A stretch of 15,375 bases of DNA from Pseudonocardiales bacterium (GCA_030840415.1 JAVEEO010000017.1:1-15375); one strand, 5' to 3'; shown: positions 1-8,703, counted from the stretch's first letter. Program-made: numbers and translations. The notes: a model not told the origin generated them from the sequence alone.

Positions 1-1285
1 GGGCGGGCTTGCGGCAGTCACAACCGGCCTCGCCGGTGTGCGGGCAGACGAACCAGCCGTCGAAGGGCCCGAGCAGCGACTCGATCCGGGCGTTGACCGC
101 GGCCACCTGGTCGGTGCTGAGCAACCCGCGGCCGATGCCGGACTGGTTGCTGATCACCGCGATCGGGATGCCCTCGGCGCGCAACCTGTCCAGCGCCCGG
201 CGGGCTCCGGGCATCGGCGACACCAGTGCCGGATCGCCGTTGTAGGCGACGTCGCGCACCAGGGTGCCGTCCCGGTCCAGCAGCACCGCGGCGGGCCGAG
301 CGGCAGGCCGATCCGGAGTGCGGCTGAGCACCGCCCGCAACCAGAACCAGCTGGCTGCCGGCGGCAGCAGCACGCTGGTGCTGATCATCCGCAGCACCTC
401 CGCGCCGTCGCGGGGGCCCGGCCCGATCCGTCGCCAGCTGAACTCGGCGGTGTTCGCGGCCCAGCAGGCGCCGGTCAGCGCCGCCAGCCGGCGCCGGCCG
501 GTGACCGCCGCGGCCAGCGCCGCCAACCCGGCCGCCGTGCTGAGCAGGTGCTGGGGACGCCGGCCCAGCGGCGCGGCGGCGCGCTGCCGCCAGTTCCGGC
601 CGTGCCGCCGCCGCATCAGCACATCGTCGGCATTGCCGCGTTGCCGGCCCACGCTGGCCCACCAACCCGCCGGCCGCACCGGGTGCACGGTCCGCCGGCT
701 GCCCCGCACCAACTGCCAGCCGCGATCGAGCATCCGCAGCGCGAGGTCCGAATCCTCCCGGAAGGCGCGCGGAAAGCGCTCGTCGAAACCGGCGCAGTCC
801 AGCAGCGCCACCCGCCGGTAGGCCAGGTCGGCGGTGATCCACGCCGCGTCGACCAGGGTTGCGGTGCCGCGCTCGAGGTCGGTCGGGCGCCGGTAGACCG
901 GCAGCGGAACCTCGATCCGGCCCTGGCTGCCGCCGACCGTCCCGGCCGCCGCTGCCAGGTCCCGTTCCAGGTCGCGCAGCCACCGCGGGCTCACCAGCAC
1001 GTCGTCGTCGAGGAAGGCCACCCACTCGCTGTCACAGGCCCGCCAGCCGGTGTTGCGCGCGGCGGCCGGGCCCCTGCCGCCACTGCGCAGCACCGTGATC
1101 GGCCAGGCCGCCCGGCGGGCGATCACCAGGTCGGCCGCCGGTTCGCGGCGGTCGGCGACCAGCACCCCCGCGGGCAACGGCAGCCCGGTCGCGACGGCGG
1201 AAGCGGCGATGCTGTCCAGCAGGACCGCCAGCGACGCCCGCCCGACCGTCGGGATCACCACGCTGTAGCCGGCGCCGGTGGTCAC
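1..1285 (-). CDS. GT2 glycosyltransferase fused to GmhB/HisB-type HAD phosphatase (3' end outside window)
   Basis: This frame is open from a GTG at 1285 to the left edge; I read 428 codons without a stop. Residues about 7-230 form a family 2 glycosyltransferase: VVIPTVGR at the N-terminus, acidic metal/nucleotide motif FLDDDV (D93-D95), and FREDSDLALRML near 175. A hydrophobic linker with possible membrane-associated segments covers about 245-320. A HAD-IIIA phosphatase then begins at LLDRDGTL (335-342, nucleophile D337, acid D339), with SNQSGIGRG near 379 and the Cys/His zinc loop CPHTGEAGCDC (C414, H416, C422, C424) typical of D,D-heptose 1,7-bisphosphate phosphatases. The start overlaps the upstream carbamoyltransferase stop by 4 bp (GTGA), so the two are translationally coupled. 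Inference: it transfers a sugar and dephosphorylates a heptose-type sugar phosphate in one glycan pathway. The HAD C-terminal part (remaining Lys and Asp motifs) is cut off, so its completeness cannot be judged. Confidence 0.88.
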   Translation of the reverse strand, partial: MTTGAGYSVVIPTVGRASLAVLLDSIAASAVATGLPLPAGVLVADRREPAADLVIARRAAWPITVLRSGGRGPAAARNTGWRACDSEWVAFLDDDVLVSPRWLRDLERDLAAAAGTVGGSQGRIEVPLPVYRRPTDLERGTATLVDAAWITADLAYRRVALLDCAGFDERFPRAFREDSDLALRMLDRGWQLVRGSRRTVHPVRPAGWWASVGRQRGNADDVLMRRRHGRNWRQRAAAPLGRRPQHLLSTAAGLAALAAAVTGRRRLAALTGACWAANTAEFSWRRIGPGPRDGAEVLRMISTSVLLPPAASWFWLRAVLSRTPDRPAARPAAVLLDRDGTLVRDVAYNGDPALVSPMPGARRALDRLRAEGIPIAVISNQSGIGRGLLSTDQVAAVNARIESLLGPFDGWFVCPHTGEAGCDCRKPA

Positions 1286-2931
1286 TGGCCGGCTCCGAGC
1301 CGGGACCTGCGCACCGCGAACGGGCCGATCGCCAGCAGGTCCACCGGGGTGGAGCCGAAGCACTCCAGCGCGTCCCGGGGCGAGTCCACCATCGGCCGGC
1401 CCGCGGTGTTGAGGCTGGTGTTGACCACCACCGGCAGGCCGGTACGGCGGTCGAAGTCCGCCAGCAGCCGCGCGAGCAGGGGCTCGGTGACCGGATCGAC
1501 GGTCTGGATCCGGGCGGTGCCGTCGACGTGCACCACCGCCGGGATCCGCTGCCGCCACCGCTCGTCGACCTGGTGCACGAACAGCATGTAGGGCGAGGGC
1601 AGCGGGCCGCCGCTGAACAGCTCGGACGCCCGCGAGGCCAGAACCATCGGCGCCACCGGACGAAACTGCTCGCGGCCCTTGACGTCGTTGAGCCGTTCCA
1701 GGTTGGCCGGCCGTCCCGGGTGTGCCATCAGCGACCGGTGCCCCAGCGCGCGCGGGCCGTACTCGCTGCGGCCCTGGAACCAGGCCACGATCCCGTCGGC
1801 GGCCAGCGTCTCGGCGGCCGTCGCGGCGATGTCGGGCGGCCGGTCGTAGGGCAGCTTCGCGGTTCGCAGCAGCACTTCGAGTTCGCTGTCGCTCCACTGC
1901 CGGCCGAGGTCGGCACCCGGCATCGCGGCGACCGGTTCGCCGAGTTGCCAGCTGCCGGCGATCGCCGCGCCGAGTGCGGTGCCGGCGTCGCCCGCGGCCG
2001 GTTGCACCCACACCTCGGCGAACCCGCTCTCGCGCCACAACCTGCTGTTGGCCACGCAGTTCAGCGCGACGCCGCCGGCCAGCGCGAGCCTGCTGCTGCC
2101 GGTCCGGTTCCGCAGCCAGCGAGCCAGTTCCAGCAGCACCTCCTCCAACACTGCCTGCAGGCTGGCTGCCAGGTCGGCGTGCTCGGCCGTCCATGGCTCA
2201 TCCGGATGCCGTTTCTTGGCAAGGCAGTTCCAGTCGACACCCTGGGTCCGGAACCCGCCGTCGGGGCAGGCGTGCACCAGCGGGCGCAGGTTCTCCAGGA
2301 ACCGCGGCGTGCCGTAGGAGGCCAGCGCCATCACCTTGAACTCGTCCGAACTGCGCAGGAAACCCAGGTGTTCGGTGGCATCCTCGTACAGCAGGCCCAA
2401 CGAGTGCGGCAGCTGCTGGCTGTGCAGGATGTGCAATTCCCCTTGTGCGTAAAGGCCTGCCAGCGAACTGTGCCGCTCGCCGCGGCCGTCGAGCACCAGC
2501 ACCGCGCAGTCGCCGGCGAAGGGTGCGGCCAGCCCGGCCGAGGCGGCGTGCGCCACGTGGTGCGGTAGGTAGCGCACCTGCGAGGGGTCCAGGCCCGGCA
2601 GCGCGGTGGCAAGGAAGTCCGCGGCCGCGAGCGCGTAGCGCTGCCGCAGTTCGTCCCAGGGATCGAACACCGCGAGCTGGTCGGGTGGCAACCACAGTGC
2701 CGGATCGAAGGAATAGGTCACTGCGTCCAGATCTGCCGGCCGGACGCCGGCCTGTTGCAGGCACCAGGCCGCGGAGAGTTCCGGCAATTCCCAGGCAGCG
2801 AAGGGCACCGGGCGCTTGCCGTGCTTGCGCCGGCTGAACCGCTCCTCTTCGGCGGCTGCCACGATCCGGCCGTCCACGATCAGCGCTGCCGCCGGATCGT
2901 GGTAGAGCGCGTTGATGCCCAGGATTCGCAT
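1282..2931 (-). CDS. O-carbamoyltransferase, NodU/CmcH/TobZ family
   Basis: 549-residue protein that by family transfers a carbamoyl group from carbamoyl phosphate, through carbamoyl-AMP, to a hydroxyl of a sugar or natural product. The N-terminal Kae1-like domain starts MRILGINALYHDPAAALI and carries the metal-binding pair HHVAH (H124, H125, H128), DGRGE (148-152) and GGVALNCVANSRL (286-298). The C-terminal domain has the family signature FQGRSEYGPRALGHRS (385-400) and VVNTSLN (502-508). Length matches the family. I chose the ATG at 2931 because the conserved protein begins there and purine-rich GGGGGAA sits directly upstream; an in-frame start at 2973 would add 14 unconserved residues. It lies 202 bp after the epimerase and overlaps the glycosyltransferase fusion by 4 bp, so the acceptor is probably the sugar those enzymes build or transfer. 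The exact acceptor is unknown. Confidence 0.93.
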   Translation of the reverse strand: MRILGINALYHDPAAALIVDGRIVAAAEEERFSRRKHGKRPVPFAAWELPELSAAWCLQQAGVRPADLDAVTYSFDPALWLPPDQLAVFDPWDELRQRYALAAADFLATALPGLDPSQVRYLPHHVAHAASAGLAAPFAGDCAVLVLDGRGERHSSLAGLYAQGELHILHSQQLPHSLGLLYEDATEHLGFLRSSDEFKVMALASYGTPRFLENLRPLVHACPDGGFRTQGVDWNCLAKKRHPDEPWTAEHADLAASLQAVLEEVLLELARWLRNRTGSSRLALAGGVALNCVANSRLWRESGFAEVWVQPAAGDAGTALGAAIAGSWQLGEPVAAMPGADLGRQWSDSELEVLLRTAKLPYDRPPDIAATAAETLAADGIVAWFQGRSEYGPRALGHRSLMAHPGRPANLERLNDVKGREQFRPVAPMVLASRASELFSGGPLPSPYMLFVHQVDERWRQRIPAVVHVDGTARIQTVDPVTEPLLARLLADFDRRTGLPVVVNTSLNTAGRPMVDSPRDALECFGSTPVDLLAIGPFAVRRSRLGAGQ

Positions 2932-2994
2932 TTCCCCCGCTTGCGTCGACACATTCGTGACGGGCGACAACACAGGCGATCAGGAAAGCCCTGG

Positions 2995-3022
2995 ATAAGA
3001 AGGAGGCGGTGTTGTTCACCGC
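2995..3022 (-). terminator. Hairpin with pyrimidine tail in carbamoyltransferase leader
   Basis: On the minus strand GCGGTG-AACAA-CACCGC is a perfect 6-bp stem (3022-3006), followed by the pyrimidine-rich run CTCCTTCTTATCC. It resembles a weak intrinsic terminator. It could end the epimerase transcript or act as an attenuator in the 5' leader of the carbamoyltransferase. The tail is not a pure T run, so confidence is low. Confidence 0.3.
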
Positions 3023-3082
3023 GGCTCGATGGTCACGTCCAATCGAGGTGTTGCCGCGAGCTGACTGCCCAGCTGGCACCGA

Positions 3083-3112
3083 CTCTAGGACAGAGAAGCG
3101 CTTCTCCGCCAG
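3083..3112 (-). promoter_or_regulatory. Candidate promoter of the carbamoyltransferase with palindromic operator
   Basis: The minus strand has a TANNNT-type -10, TAGAGT (3088-3083). An 18-bp spacer upstream leads to a poor -35 (TGGCGG). The spacer is largely filled by the perfect 14-bp palindrome GAGAAGCGCTTCTC (3093-3106). A palindrome between -35 and -10 is a usual place for a repressor operator. Predicted transcription start is near 3076, giving a leader of about 145 nt. The palindrome is certain; the promoter and operator roles are inferred. Confidence 0.35.
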
Positions 3113-3133
3113 CACTCGTTGAAAAGCGCCGGT

Positions 3134-4087
3134 CTAGGGCTGATCGGCGATGGCGGCGACCGTGCGCCGGATGCCCTCGGGCCAGCTGACCCTGGGATGC
3201 CAGCCCAGCTCGCGCTCGATCAGGCTGGTGTCGGGCCGGCGGACCAGCGGGTCGTCGACCGGCAGCTCGACGAACCGGATCGGCGAGTCCGAGCCGGTGA
3301 CGGCGATGATCTCCTCGGCGATGCGCAGGATGGTCATCTCATCGGGACTGCCGACGTTGACCGGGCCGGCCAGGTCACTGGCAGCGACCGCCAGGACACC
3401 GCGGATGGTGTCCTCGACGAAGCACACCGACCGGGTCTGGCTTCCGGTGCCGGCCACCGTCAGCGGCTGCCCGGCCAGCGCCTGGCCGATGAAGGTGGGG
3501 ATCGCCCGGCCGTCGTCGGCCCGCATCCGCGGCCCGTAGGTGTTGAAGATCCGGACGATCGCGGTGTCGACGCCCTGCTGGGTGTGGTAGGCCATCGTCA
3601 GCGCCTCGGCATAGCGCTTCGCCTCGTCGTAGACACCGCGCGGGCCGACCGGATTGACATGCCCCCAGTAGTCCTCCGGTTGCGGGTGCACCTGCGGATC
3701 GCCGTAGGTCTCCGACGTGGAGGCCAGCACGAACCGGGCCCGCTTGTCCTTGGCCAGGCCGAGGGCGTGCAGGGTGCCCACGCTGCCGACCTTCATGGTC
3801 TCGATCGGCAACCGCAGGTAGTCGGCCGGTGAGGCCGGCGAGGCGAAGTGCAGCACCAGGTCCACCGGCCCCGGCACGTGCAGGTAGTCGGTGACGTCGC
3901 ACTTGACCAGCCGGAAGCCGTCCGCGGAGCGCAGGTGCTCCAGGTTGTCCGGCCGCCCGGTCAGGAAGTTGTCCAGGCAGGTGACCTCGGTGCCTGCCGC
4001 GATCAGCTCCTGGCACAGGTGCGAACCCAGGAACCCCGCGCCACCGGTGACCACCGCATGCTCGAAGCTTCTCGACGACAACCGCAT
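3134..4087 (-). CDS. NAD-dependent epimerase/dehydratase, UDP-glucuronate decarboxylase-like
   Basis: 317-residue extended short-chain dehydrogenase/reductase. The NAD-binding Rossmann motif is [11 protein letters not shown] (14-24). The active site has TSETYGDP (124-131) and YDEAK (Y153, K157). [10 protein letters not shown] (179-188) and GSQTRS (215-220) follow. The order and wording closely follow UDP-xylose synthases (UXS), including the EDYWGHVNP stretch at 138-146. UXS enzymes oxidise and decarboxylate UDP-glucuronate to UDP-xylose; related family members are 4,6-dehydratases or 4-epimerases, so the exact product is an inference. The ATG at 4087 has GGAAGGG (4099-4093) 5 nt upstream and precedes the first conserved residue by about 10 codons. 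It is the first gene of the sugar block and would supply a nucleotide-activated sugar to the glycosyltransferase downstream. Confidence 0.9.
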   Translation of the reverse strand: MRLSSRSFEHAVVTGGAGFLGSHLCQELIAAGTEVTCLDNFLTGRPDNLEHLRSADGFRLVKCDVTDYLHVPGPVDLVLHFASPASPADYLRLPIETMKVGSVGTLHALGLAKDKRARFVLASTSETYGDPQVHPQPEDYWGHVNPVGPRGVYDEAKRYAEALTMAYHTQQGVDTAIVRIFNTYGPRMRADDGRAIPTFIGQALAGQPLTVAGTGSQTRSVCFVEDTIRGVLAVAASDLAGPVNVGSPDEMTILRIAEEIIAVTGSDSPIRFVELPVDDPLVRRPDTSLIERELGWHPRVSWPEGIRRTVAAIADQP

Positions 4088-4173
4088 GGCTGCCCTTCCA
4101 GCCGGCACCCGCCGGGGCTGCTTCCTGGGCCGGTGCCTGCTACCAGGGCCGCCTCGGCGACTCCTGAGCCGCC

Positions 4174-4203
4174 AGCCTAGAACGCGGCGGTCCGGCCGGA
4201 CAA
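4174..4203 (-). promoter_or_regulatory. Candidate housekeeping promoter for the epimerase gene
   Basis: Read on the minus strand, TTGTCC (4203-4198) is separated by 18 bp from TAGGCT (4179-4174). This matches the primary-sigma layout (TTGNCN, TANNNT). Predicted start of transcription is near 4167, leaving a leader of about 80 nt that includes the GGAAGGG ribosome-binding site. It is the best promoter-like pair in the 149-bp gap between the c-di-GMP gene and the epimerase. Confidence 0.45.
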
Positions 4204-4208
4204 TGCCG

Positions 4209-4230
4209 CCGGGCGCAACGGTCGGCCCGG
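4209..4230 (-). terminator. Possible terminator stem after the GGDEF-EAL gene
   Basis: CCGGGC (4209-4214) and GCCCGG (4225-4230) form a 6-bp GC stem with a 10-nt loop, starting 7 nt after the stop codon of the minus-strand c-di-GMP gene. There is no T tract, so it may be a Rho-type or weak site, or chance in GC-rich DNA. Confidence 0.25.
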
Positions 4231-4236
4231 AGTCGG

Positions 4237-7200
4237 TCAGGCCGGCTCCCGCAGCGCGAGCGCGCCCCGGCCGGTCCGGCGCGGCTGGCCGGCCGTGACG
4301 CTGGCCAGGTGGAAGGCCAGGTCGGCCTCCGGCCGCGCCCGGCTGTAGAGGTAGCCCTGCGCCGTCTGGCATCCGTACTGGGCCAGCAACCGGGCCTGGG
4401 CCGCGGTCTCGACGCCCTCGGCCACCACTGCCAGGCCGAGCGTCTTGCCGATCTCGAGGATGGCGGCCACCACCGCGGTGCAGCCGGAGTCGGTGCCCAG
4501 CCCGGCGATGAACCGGAGGTCGATCTTGAGCATGTCCACCGGCAGCTCGGTGATCCGGGTGAGGCTGCTGTAGCCGGTGCCCAGGTCGTCGATGGCGATC
4601 CGGATGCCCAGCTCGCGCAGGCTGCTGAGGTCCTTGCGCAGCGAGTCGGCGATCAGCGGCATGTGGGTCTCGGTCAGTTCCAGCACCAGCCGGGTCGGCG
4701 GCACCCCGTGCTCGGCCAGCGCGCTGAGCACGTCGTGGGTCAGGTTGCCGGTCTCCAGTTGGCGTCCGGAGATGTTGACGTGCACGTCGGGTGCCCGCTC
4801 GCCGAGCTGGTCTGCCCAACCGGCAGCCATCCGACACGACTCGTGCAGCACCCGCCGGCCGATCGGGATCATCAGCGCGCTGGACTCGGCGACATCGAGG
4901 AACTCCCCCGGGCCGAGCACCCCGCGACGCGGATGGTTCCAGCGCAGCAGCGTCTCGACGGCGATGATCCGGCCCGAGCGCAGGTCCAGCACCGGCTGGC
5001 CGTACATCACCAGCTCGTCGGCGCTGAGCGCGGTTTCCAGTTGCGGGCGCAGCCGGCTGCTGCGCACCGCCCGGGCCTGCTGCTGCGGGTCGGTGACCGT
5101 GATCCGGTCCCGGCCGGCCCGCTTGGCGGTGTACATCGCGGTGTCGGCGGCCGCCAGCAACTGCTCGCCGTTGCCGGGCCCGTCGGCGGTGGCCAGGCCG
5201 ATGCTGGCGCTGATGGTGAAGGTTCCCGAGGGCAGCAGGAACGGCTCGCGCAGCGCCTGGAGCACCCGGTCGGCGACGGCGCCCAGGTCCTTGCTGTCGC
5301 TCAGGTCGGTGCAGATGATCGCGAACTCGTCACCGCCGAGCCGGCCGACCGTGTCGCCCGGGCGCACCGAGTTGCGCAGCCGGCTGGCGACCTGGACCAG
5401 CAGCTCGTCTCCGGCCGCGTGGCCGGCCCCGTCGTTGACCTGCTTGAACCCGTCCAGGTCGAGGTAGGCCACCCCCACCCCACGCTCGGAGCGGACCTTG
5501 CTGACCAGCGCGTGCTCCAGCCGGTCCAGCAGCAGGCTGCGGTTGGCCAGGCCGGTCAGGCCGTCGTGCAGCGCCTGGTGGGTCAGGGCCGCCTCGGCGC
5601 GCTTGCGGGCGGTGATGTCCTCGATCAGCGAGATCGCGTAGGGGGCGCTGCCGTCGGCGGGGGTCACCGTCGAGGTCGAGAGCAGGCCCCACAGGTCACC
5701 GCCGTCGGCGTGCCGGTAGAGCGTCTCGCGGCGTACCTGGGTGATGTCACCGCGCACCATGGCCTGCAGGGCGGCGCGGGTGGCGGGGGCGTCCTCCGGG
5801 ATCGACAGTTCCACCACGTCCAGGCCGAGCAGCTGCCGCTCGGCGTAGCCGGTCAGGTTGCACATCGCCTGGTTGGCCCGGATCAGCCTGCCCGCGGTGG
5901 GGGGATCCAGCGACACCATGCACATCCCGACCGAGGCCGCGTCGAAGGCGAGCCGGAAGCGCTGCTCGCTCTCCCGCAGTGCCAGCTCGGCCTGCCGCTG
6001 GCTGGTGACGTCGGTGGCCACCCCGATGTAGCCGCTGAGCGAGCCGTCCGGGGCGGTCATCGCCGTGACGGTCAGCTCCACCTGCAGCCGGCGGCCGGTC
6101 CGGGTCAGGTAGGTCCACTGCCGGGCCGAGTCGGCGCCCTGGATCAACAGCCGGAAATCGGCCTGCACCCCGAGTTCGGCGGCCCGCTCGGCCATCTCCG
6201 CCGGATCGTGCAGGGCGATCGGGCTGGTGCCCAGCATCTCCTCCTCGGTGTAGCCGAGCATCCGCTGCGCGCCGGTGTTGAACACCGTGATCTGGCCCAG
6301 CGGATCGGTTCCGATGATCGACATGCCGCTGGCGGCGGCCAGCACGCCCCGGTAGAGATCCCGGGCGGTGGCCAGCTCGTGCGCCGCCTGCCGCGCTTCG
6401 GTCACGTCGTGGGCGGTGCCGCTCATCCGGATCGGCGTGCCGTGCTCGTCGAGTTGCACCCGCCCACGGCCGTGCACCACACGGCTCGGGCCCTGGGGTG
6501 GGGTGACGGTGAACTCCAGCTCGTAGGGTTGGCCGTTGGCCAGCGCGGTACGGACCGCGGCCATCAGCTCGCGCCGGTCCGAGGGCTGGATCAGCGCCAG
6601 CCAGTTCTGCAGGCTGGGCTCGAACAGTCCTCGGCGCACGCCGAAGATGCGATACATCTCGGCCGACCAGGCCATCTGCGAGCTGGCCAGGTCCAGGGTC
6701 CAGGAGCCCAGCATGGCCAGCAGCTGCGCCTCGGCCAGCGCCTCCTCACGCTCGGCCGCGGCCGCCAGCGCCCCGTCGCGGACCTGGCCGCTGAGCACCA
6801 GGATCAGCGTCGCCAGGCAGATCACGGCCAGCAGTGCCTGCAACGCCCACTGCCGGTGCTGCGGATCGACGATCGAGCCGAGCGGGCCGTGCCCGCCCAG
6901 CGTGCCGATGGTGGCCAGCACCGCGGCCACCAGCGCCGAGATCATCGCTCGCAGGGCGCCCAGCCGGGCCGCACCCCACAGCAGCGGCGGCAACACCAGG
7001 ACGGCCTGGCCGGCGGTGTGCTCGGGCAGGAAGATCCACCAGGCCGCACCGGTCACCAGCGCGAGTTGGACGATCCACTCGGCATTGCGCCGGCCGAAGC
7101 CGAACTCGTCCCACACCGCGGGGCCGGTGGGCGCCAGCAGCAGCGGGGTCATCATGACCAGGCCCAGACCGTGGCTGAGGACGTAGCCGCAGGTGCCGGC

Positions 7201-7710
7201 GAACCACGGATCACCGGTCACCAGGTAGCGCAATGCCACCACCGACGCCGCGACGCTGACTCCGAGCACCGCCCCGATGATCAGCCTGATGCCGTCGGCG
7301 ACGCTGGACAGCGGCCGCGACCGGGTGACCGAGCCACCGGCTCTGGATACCAGGAACCGGGCGGCGATCACGCACTCGAGCACGTTGGCGGCCGTGTAGC
7401 AGAGGTTGACCCACAGCGAGGTGCCGTTCAGCAGCCTGCTGAGGATGCTGCTGACGGCGATGCCGGTGACCAGTTGCGGCCACCAGCGGCGCGGCGAGCG
7501 AGCCAGCACGGCCAGCGACAGCCCGGCCGCCGGCCACCACGCGCCACCGGCCAGCGTCGGGTGGCGCAGCAGCCGGGAGGCGAACTGGCTCAGCACCAGG
7601 ATGGCCAGCGCCATCGCCAGGCCGGCCAGCCACGGCAGCCACGCGGCCCGCACGGCCGGTTGCCGAGGAGCACCTGTTCGCACAGCCATCCCCTTCGTTG
7701 CCTTTCCCAT
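4237..7710 (-). CDS. Membrane c-di-GMP enzyme: MASE1-PAS-PAS-PAS-GGDEF-EAL
   Basis: 1157-residue bifunctional signalling protein. Residues about 20-310 hold many hydrophobic segments of the MASE1 sensory type. Three PAS domains follow (about 325-440, 450-572, 582-700). GGDEF covers about 710-870, with intact GGDEF at 792-796 and an inhibitory-site RxxD (R783-D786) exactly five residues before it, so diguanylate cyclase activity with product feedback is likely. EAL covers about 885-1140. Its signature reads E919-T-L, a variant of EAL, but the other phosphodiesterase positions are present: N979, ELTE (1011-1014), DDLGTG (1041-1046), K1062, and E1098 in VAEGVET. Both activities are therefore plausible. 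I chose the ATG at 7710 because GGAAG lies 5 nt upstream; an ATG at 7722 lacks such a site. The gene stands alone, with no flanking partner on the same strand closer than 149 bp. Confidence 0.93.
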   Translation of the reverse strand: MGKATKGMAVRTGAPRQPAVRAAWLPWLAGLAMALAILVLSQFASRLLRHPTLAGGAWWPAAGLSLAVLARSPRRWWPQLVTGIAVSSILSRLLNGTSLWVNLCYTAANVLECVIAARFLVSRAGGSVTRSRPLSSVADGIRLIIGAVLGVSVAASVVALRYLVTGDPWFAGTCGYVLSHGLGLVMMTPLLLAPTGPAVWDEFGFGRRNAEWIVQLALVTGAAWWIFLPEHTAGQAVLVLPPLLWGAARLGALRAMISALVAAVLATIGTLGGHGPLGSIVDPQHRQWALQALLAVICLATLILVLSGQVRDGALAAAAEREEALAEAQLLAMLGSWTLDLASSQMAWSAEMYRIFGVRRGLFEPSLQNWLALIQPSDRRELMAAVRTALANGQPYELEFTVTPPQGPSRVVHGRGRVQLDEHGTPIRMSGTAHDVTEARQAAHELATARDLYRGVLAAASGMSIIGTDPLGQITVFNTGAQRMLGYTEEEMLGTSPIALHDPAEMAERAAELGVQADFRLLIQGADSARQWTYLTRTGRRLQVELTVTAMTAPDGSLSGYIGVATDVTSQRQAELALRESEQRFRLAFDAASVGMCMVSLDPPTAGRLIRANQAMCNLTGYAERQLLGLDVVELSIPEDAPATRAALQAMVRGDITQVRRETLYRHADGGDLWGLLSTSTVTPADGSAPYAISLIEDITARKRAEAALTHQALHDGLTGLANRSLLLDRLEHALVSKVRSERGVGVAYLDLDGFKQVNDGAGHAAGDELLVQVASRLRNSVRPGDTVGRLGGDEFAIICTDLSDSKDLGAVADRVLQALREPFLLPSGTFTISASIGLATADGPGNGEQLLAAADTAMYTAKRAGRDRITVTDPQQQARAVRSSRLRPQLETALSADELVMYGQPVLDLRSGRIIAVETLLRWNHPRRGVLGPGEFLDVAESSALMIPIGRRVLHESCRMAAGWADQLGERAPDVHVNISGRQLETGNLTHDVLSALAEHGVPPTRLVLELTETHMPLIADSLRKDLSSLRELGIRIAIDDLGTGYSSLTRITELPVDMLKIDLRFIAGLGTDSGCTAVVAAILEIGKTLGLAVVAEGVETAAQARLLAQYGCQTAQGYLYSRARPEADLAFHLASVTAGQPRRTGRGALALREPA

Positions 7711-7741
7711 CGCTGCTTCCATCGGCAGATCGTCTAGACAC

Positions 7742-7770
7742 TTGACAGCGAGGCGGCCAGCATCTAAAGC
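7742..7770 (+). promoter_or_regulatory. Candidate plus-strand promoter (TTGACA, 17 bp, TAAAGC)
   Basis: A perfect -35 hexamer TTGACA (7742-7747) is followed after 17 bp by TAAAGC (7765-7770). The -10 lacks the usual final T, so this is tentative. It would drive the DUF1360 gene with a leader of about 250 nt that passes through the hairpin at 7782-7796. Confidence 0.3.
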
Positions 7771-7802
7771 GCTACCGGGAAGCTGCGCCGCGCAGCGGCG
7801 CC

Positions 7803-7839
7803 CGGACACCACGGCCGGCGTGCTGTCCGACGCCGGACA
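7803..7839. repeat. Three CGGACA/TGTCCG half-sites, possible regulator-binding array
   Basis: CGGACA occurs at 7803-7808, its reverse complement TGTCCG at 7824-7829, and CGGACA again at 7834-7839. The last two form an inverted repeat with a 4-bp gap (ACGC). TAGGTT (7845-7850) follows. The arrangement is what a dimeric regulator site would look like, but six-base GC words recur by chance in this genome. Confidence 0.3.
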
Positions 7840-8025
7840 TGCTCTAGGTTGGATGGACGGCTCAAGCGCGAGCCGACCTGCGGCTGCGGCCGCACGGGGC
7901 TGCGGGGCTGTCTTCCCGGCCTGGGCGGCAGCCAATGGCCACGCCCGCTCCGGCGGCAGCGATCGCCGGCAGCCGGCTCGAAGGGACAAACCACTCATGT
8001 GCACATCGATCGCGGGAGTACGACC

Positions 8026-8544
8026 ATGACCAACGCCGGCGCCGTCAAGCACTGGGCGCGGCGCGAGGCCGCCACCTACCGCAACGGCGCCGACCGCCCG
8101 CTCAGCGGATATCTGGCCGCGATGGGGGTGTATGCCAGCGCGGTGGGCGGGCTGACCCTGCTCGGCCGGCGGCTGGGGCTGCGCCCGCCGGAAACCGTCA
8201 GCCCGTGGGACGTCGCGCTGCTCGGCATGGCCACCCACCGGCTCACCCGGACCGTCAGCAAGGACGCGGTGGCCAGCCCGATCCGGGCACCGTTCACCAC
8301 CTACAGCGGCCCGCAGGGCCCCGGTGAGCTGCACGAGGAGGTGCGCACCGACTCCCACCTGCGCCACGCCGTGGGCGAGCTGCTGACCTGCCCGTTCTGC
8401 CTGGGCCAGTGGGTCGCCACCGGCTTCGCGGCGGGCCTGGTCTTCGCCCCGCGAGCCACCCGGCTGGTCGCGGCCACCTTCGCCGGCATCGCCGTCTCGG
8501 ACTTCCTGCAGTACGGCTACAGCGCCCTGCAGAGCAAGGAGTAG
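8026..8544 (+). CDS. DUF1360 family membrane protein
   Basis: 172-residue protein of the DUF1360 family; no biochemical function is known to me. Features seen are a hydrophobic segment near 28-48, the conserved stretch HRLTRTVSKDAVASPIRAPF (71-90), and a two-cysteine motif CPFCLGQWVA (122-131) that leads into a second hydrophobic segment (about 128-160). The Cys pair next to a membrane segment could bind metal or form a disulfide; this is inference. The ATG at 8026 has GGGAG 7 nt upstream. It is followed after 159 bp by a small acidic gene on the same strand. Confidence 0.88.
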   Translation: MTNAGAVKHWARREAATYRNGADRPLSGYLAAMGVYASAVGGLTLLGRRLGLRPPETVSPWDVALLGMATHRLTRTVSKDAVASPIRAPFTTYSGPQGPGELHEEVRTDSHLRHAVGELLTCPFCLGQWVATGFAAGLVFAPRATRLVAATFAGIAVSDFLQYGYSALQSKE

Positions 8545-8703
8545 CTCAGCCGGTGCGCCAGTCGCCGGACAGCTGCGAACCGGCCGGCGGTCCCGTTTCA
8601 CCGGCGCCGGGCGAGCGGATCTCACAGGTGGGGACGGGTCAAGTGCCAGGAAGGATGTCGGGCTACCCGGAGGACTTCTCCGGACGCGAAAGGAGCGGCA
8701 GCG

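Larger units (their letters stand above)
7711..8025. other. 315-bp divergent intergenic region
   Basis: No convincing gene lies here. It separates the minus-strand c-di-GMP gene from the plus-strand DUF1360 gene. It contains a TTGACA-based promoter candidate, the triloop hairpin GCTGCG-CCG-CGCAGC (7782-7796), three CGGACA/TGTCCG half-sites, and the ribosome-binding site GGGAG (8014-8018). I found no clear -10/-35 pair for the minus-strand gene. Confidence 0.6.

Noticed and set aside
38..1591. 517-codon plus-strand open frame over the glycosyltransferase fusion
   Set aside because: No domain, composition of an antisense frame, and the minus strand encodes clear GT2 and HAD motifs.
4088..4837. 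Upstream extension of the epimerase frame to 4837
   Set aside because: The added 250 residues are low-complexity Arg/Gly/Pro in a shadow frame of the c-di-GMP gene; the Rossmann motif follows the ATG at 4087 with a good ribosome-binding site.
4309..7737. A 1142-codon open frame on the plus strand opposite the c-di-GMP gene
   Set aside because: Its product is Arg/Gly/Gln/Pro-rich with no domains, as expected for an antisense frame of a GC-rich gene; the minus strand carries unmistakable GGDEF, EAL and PAS motifs.
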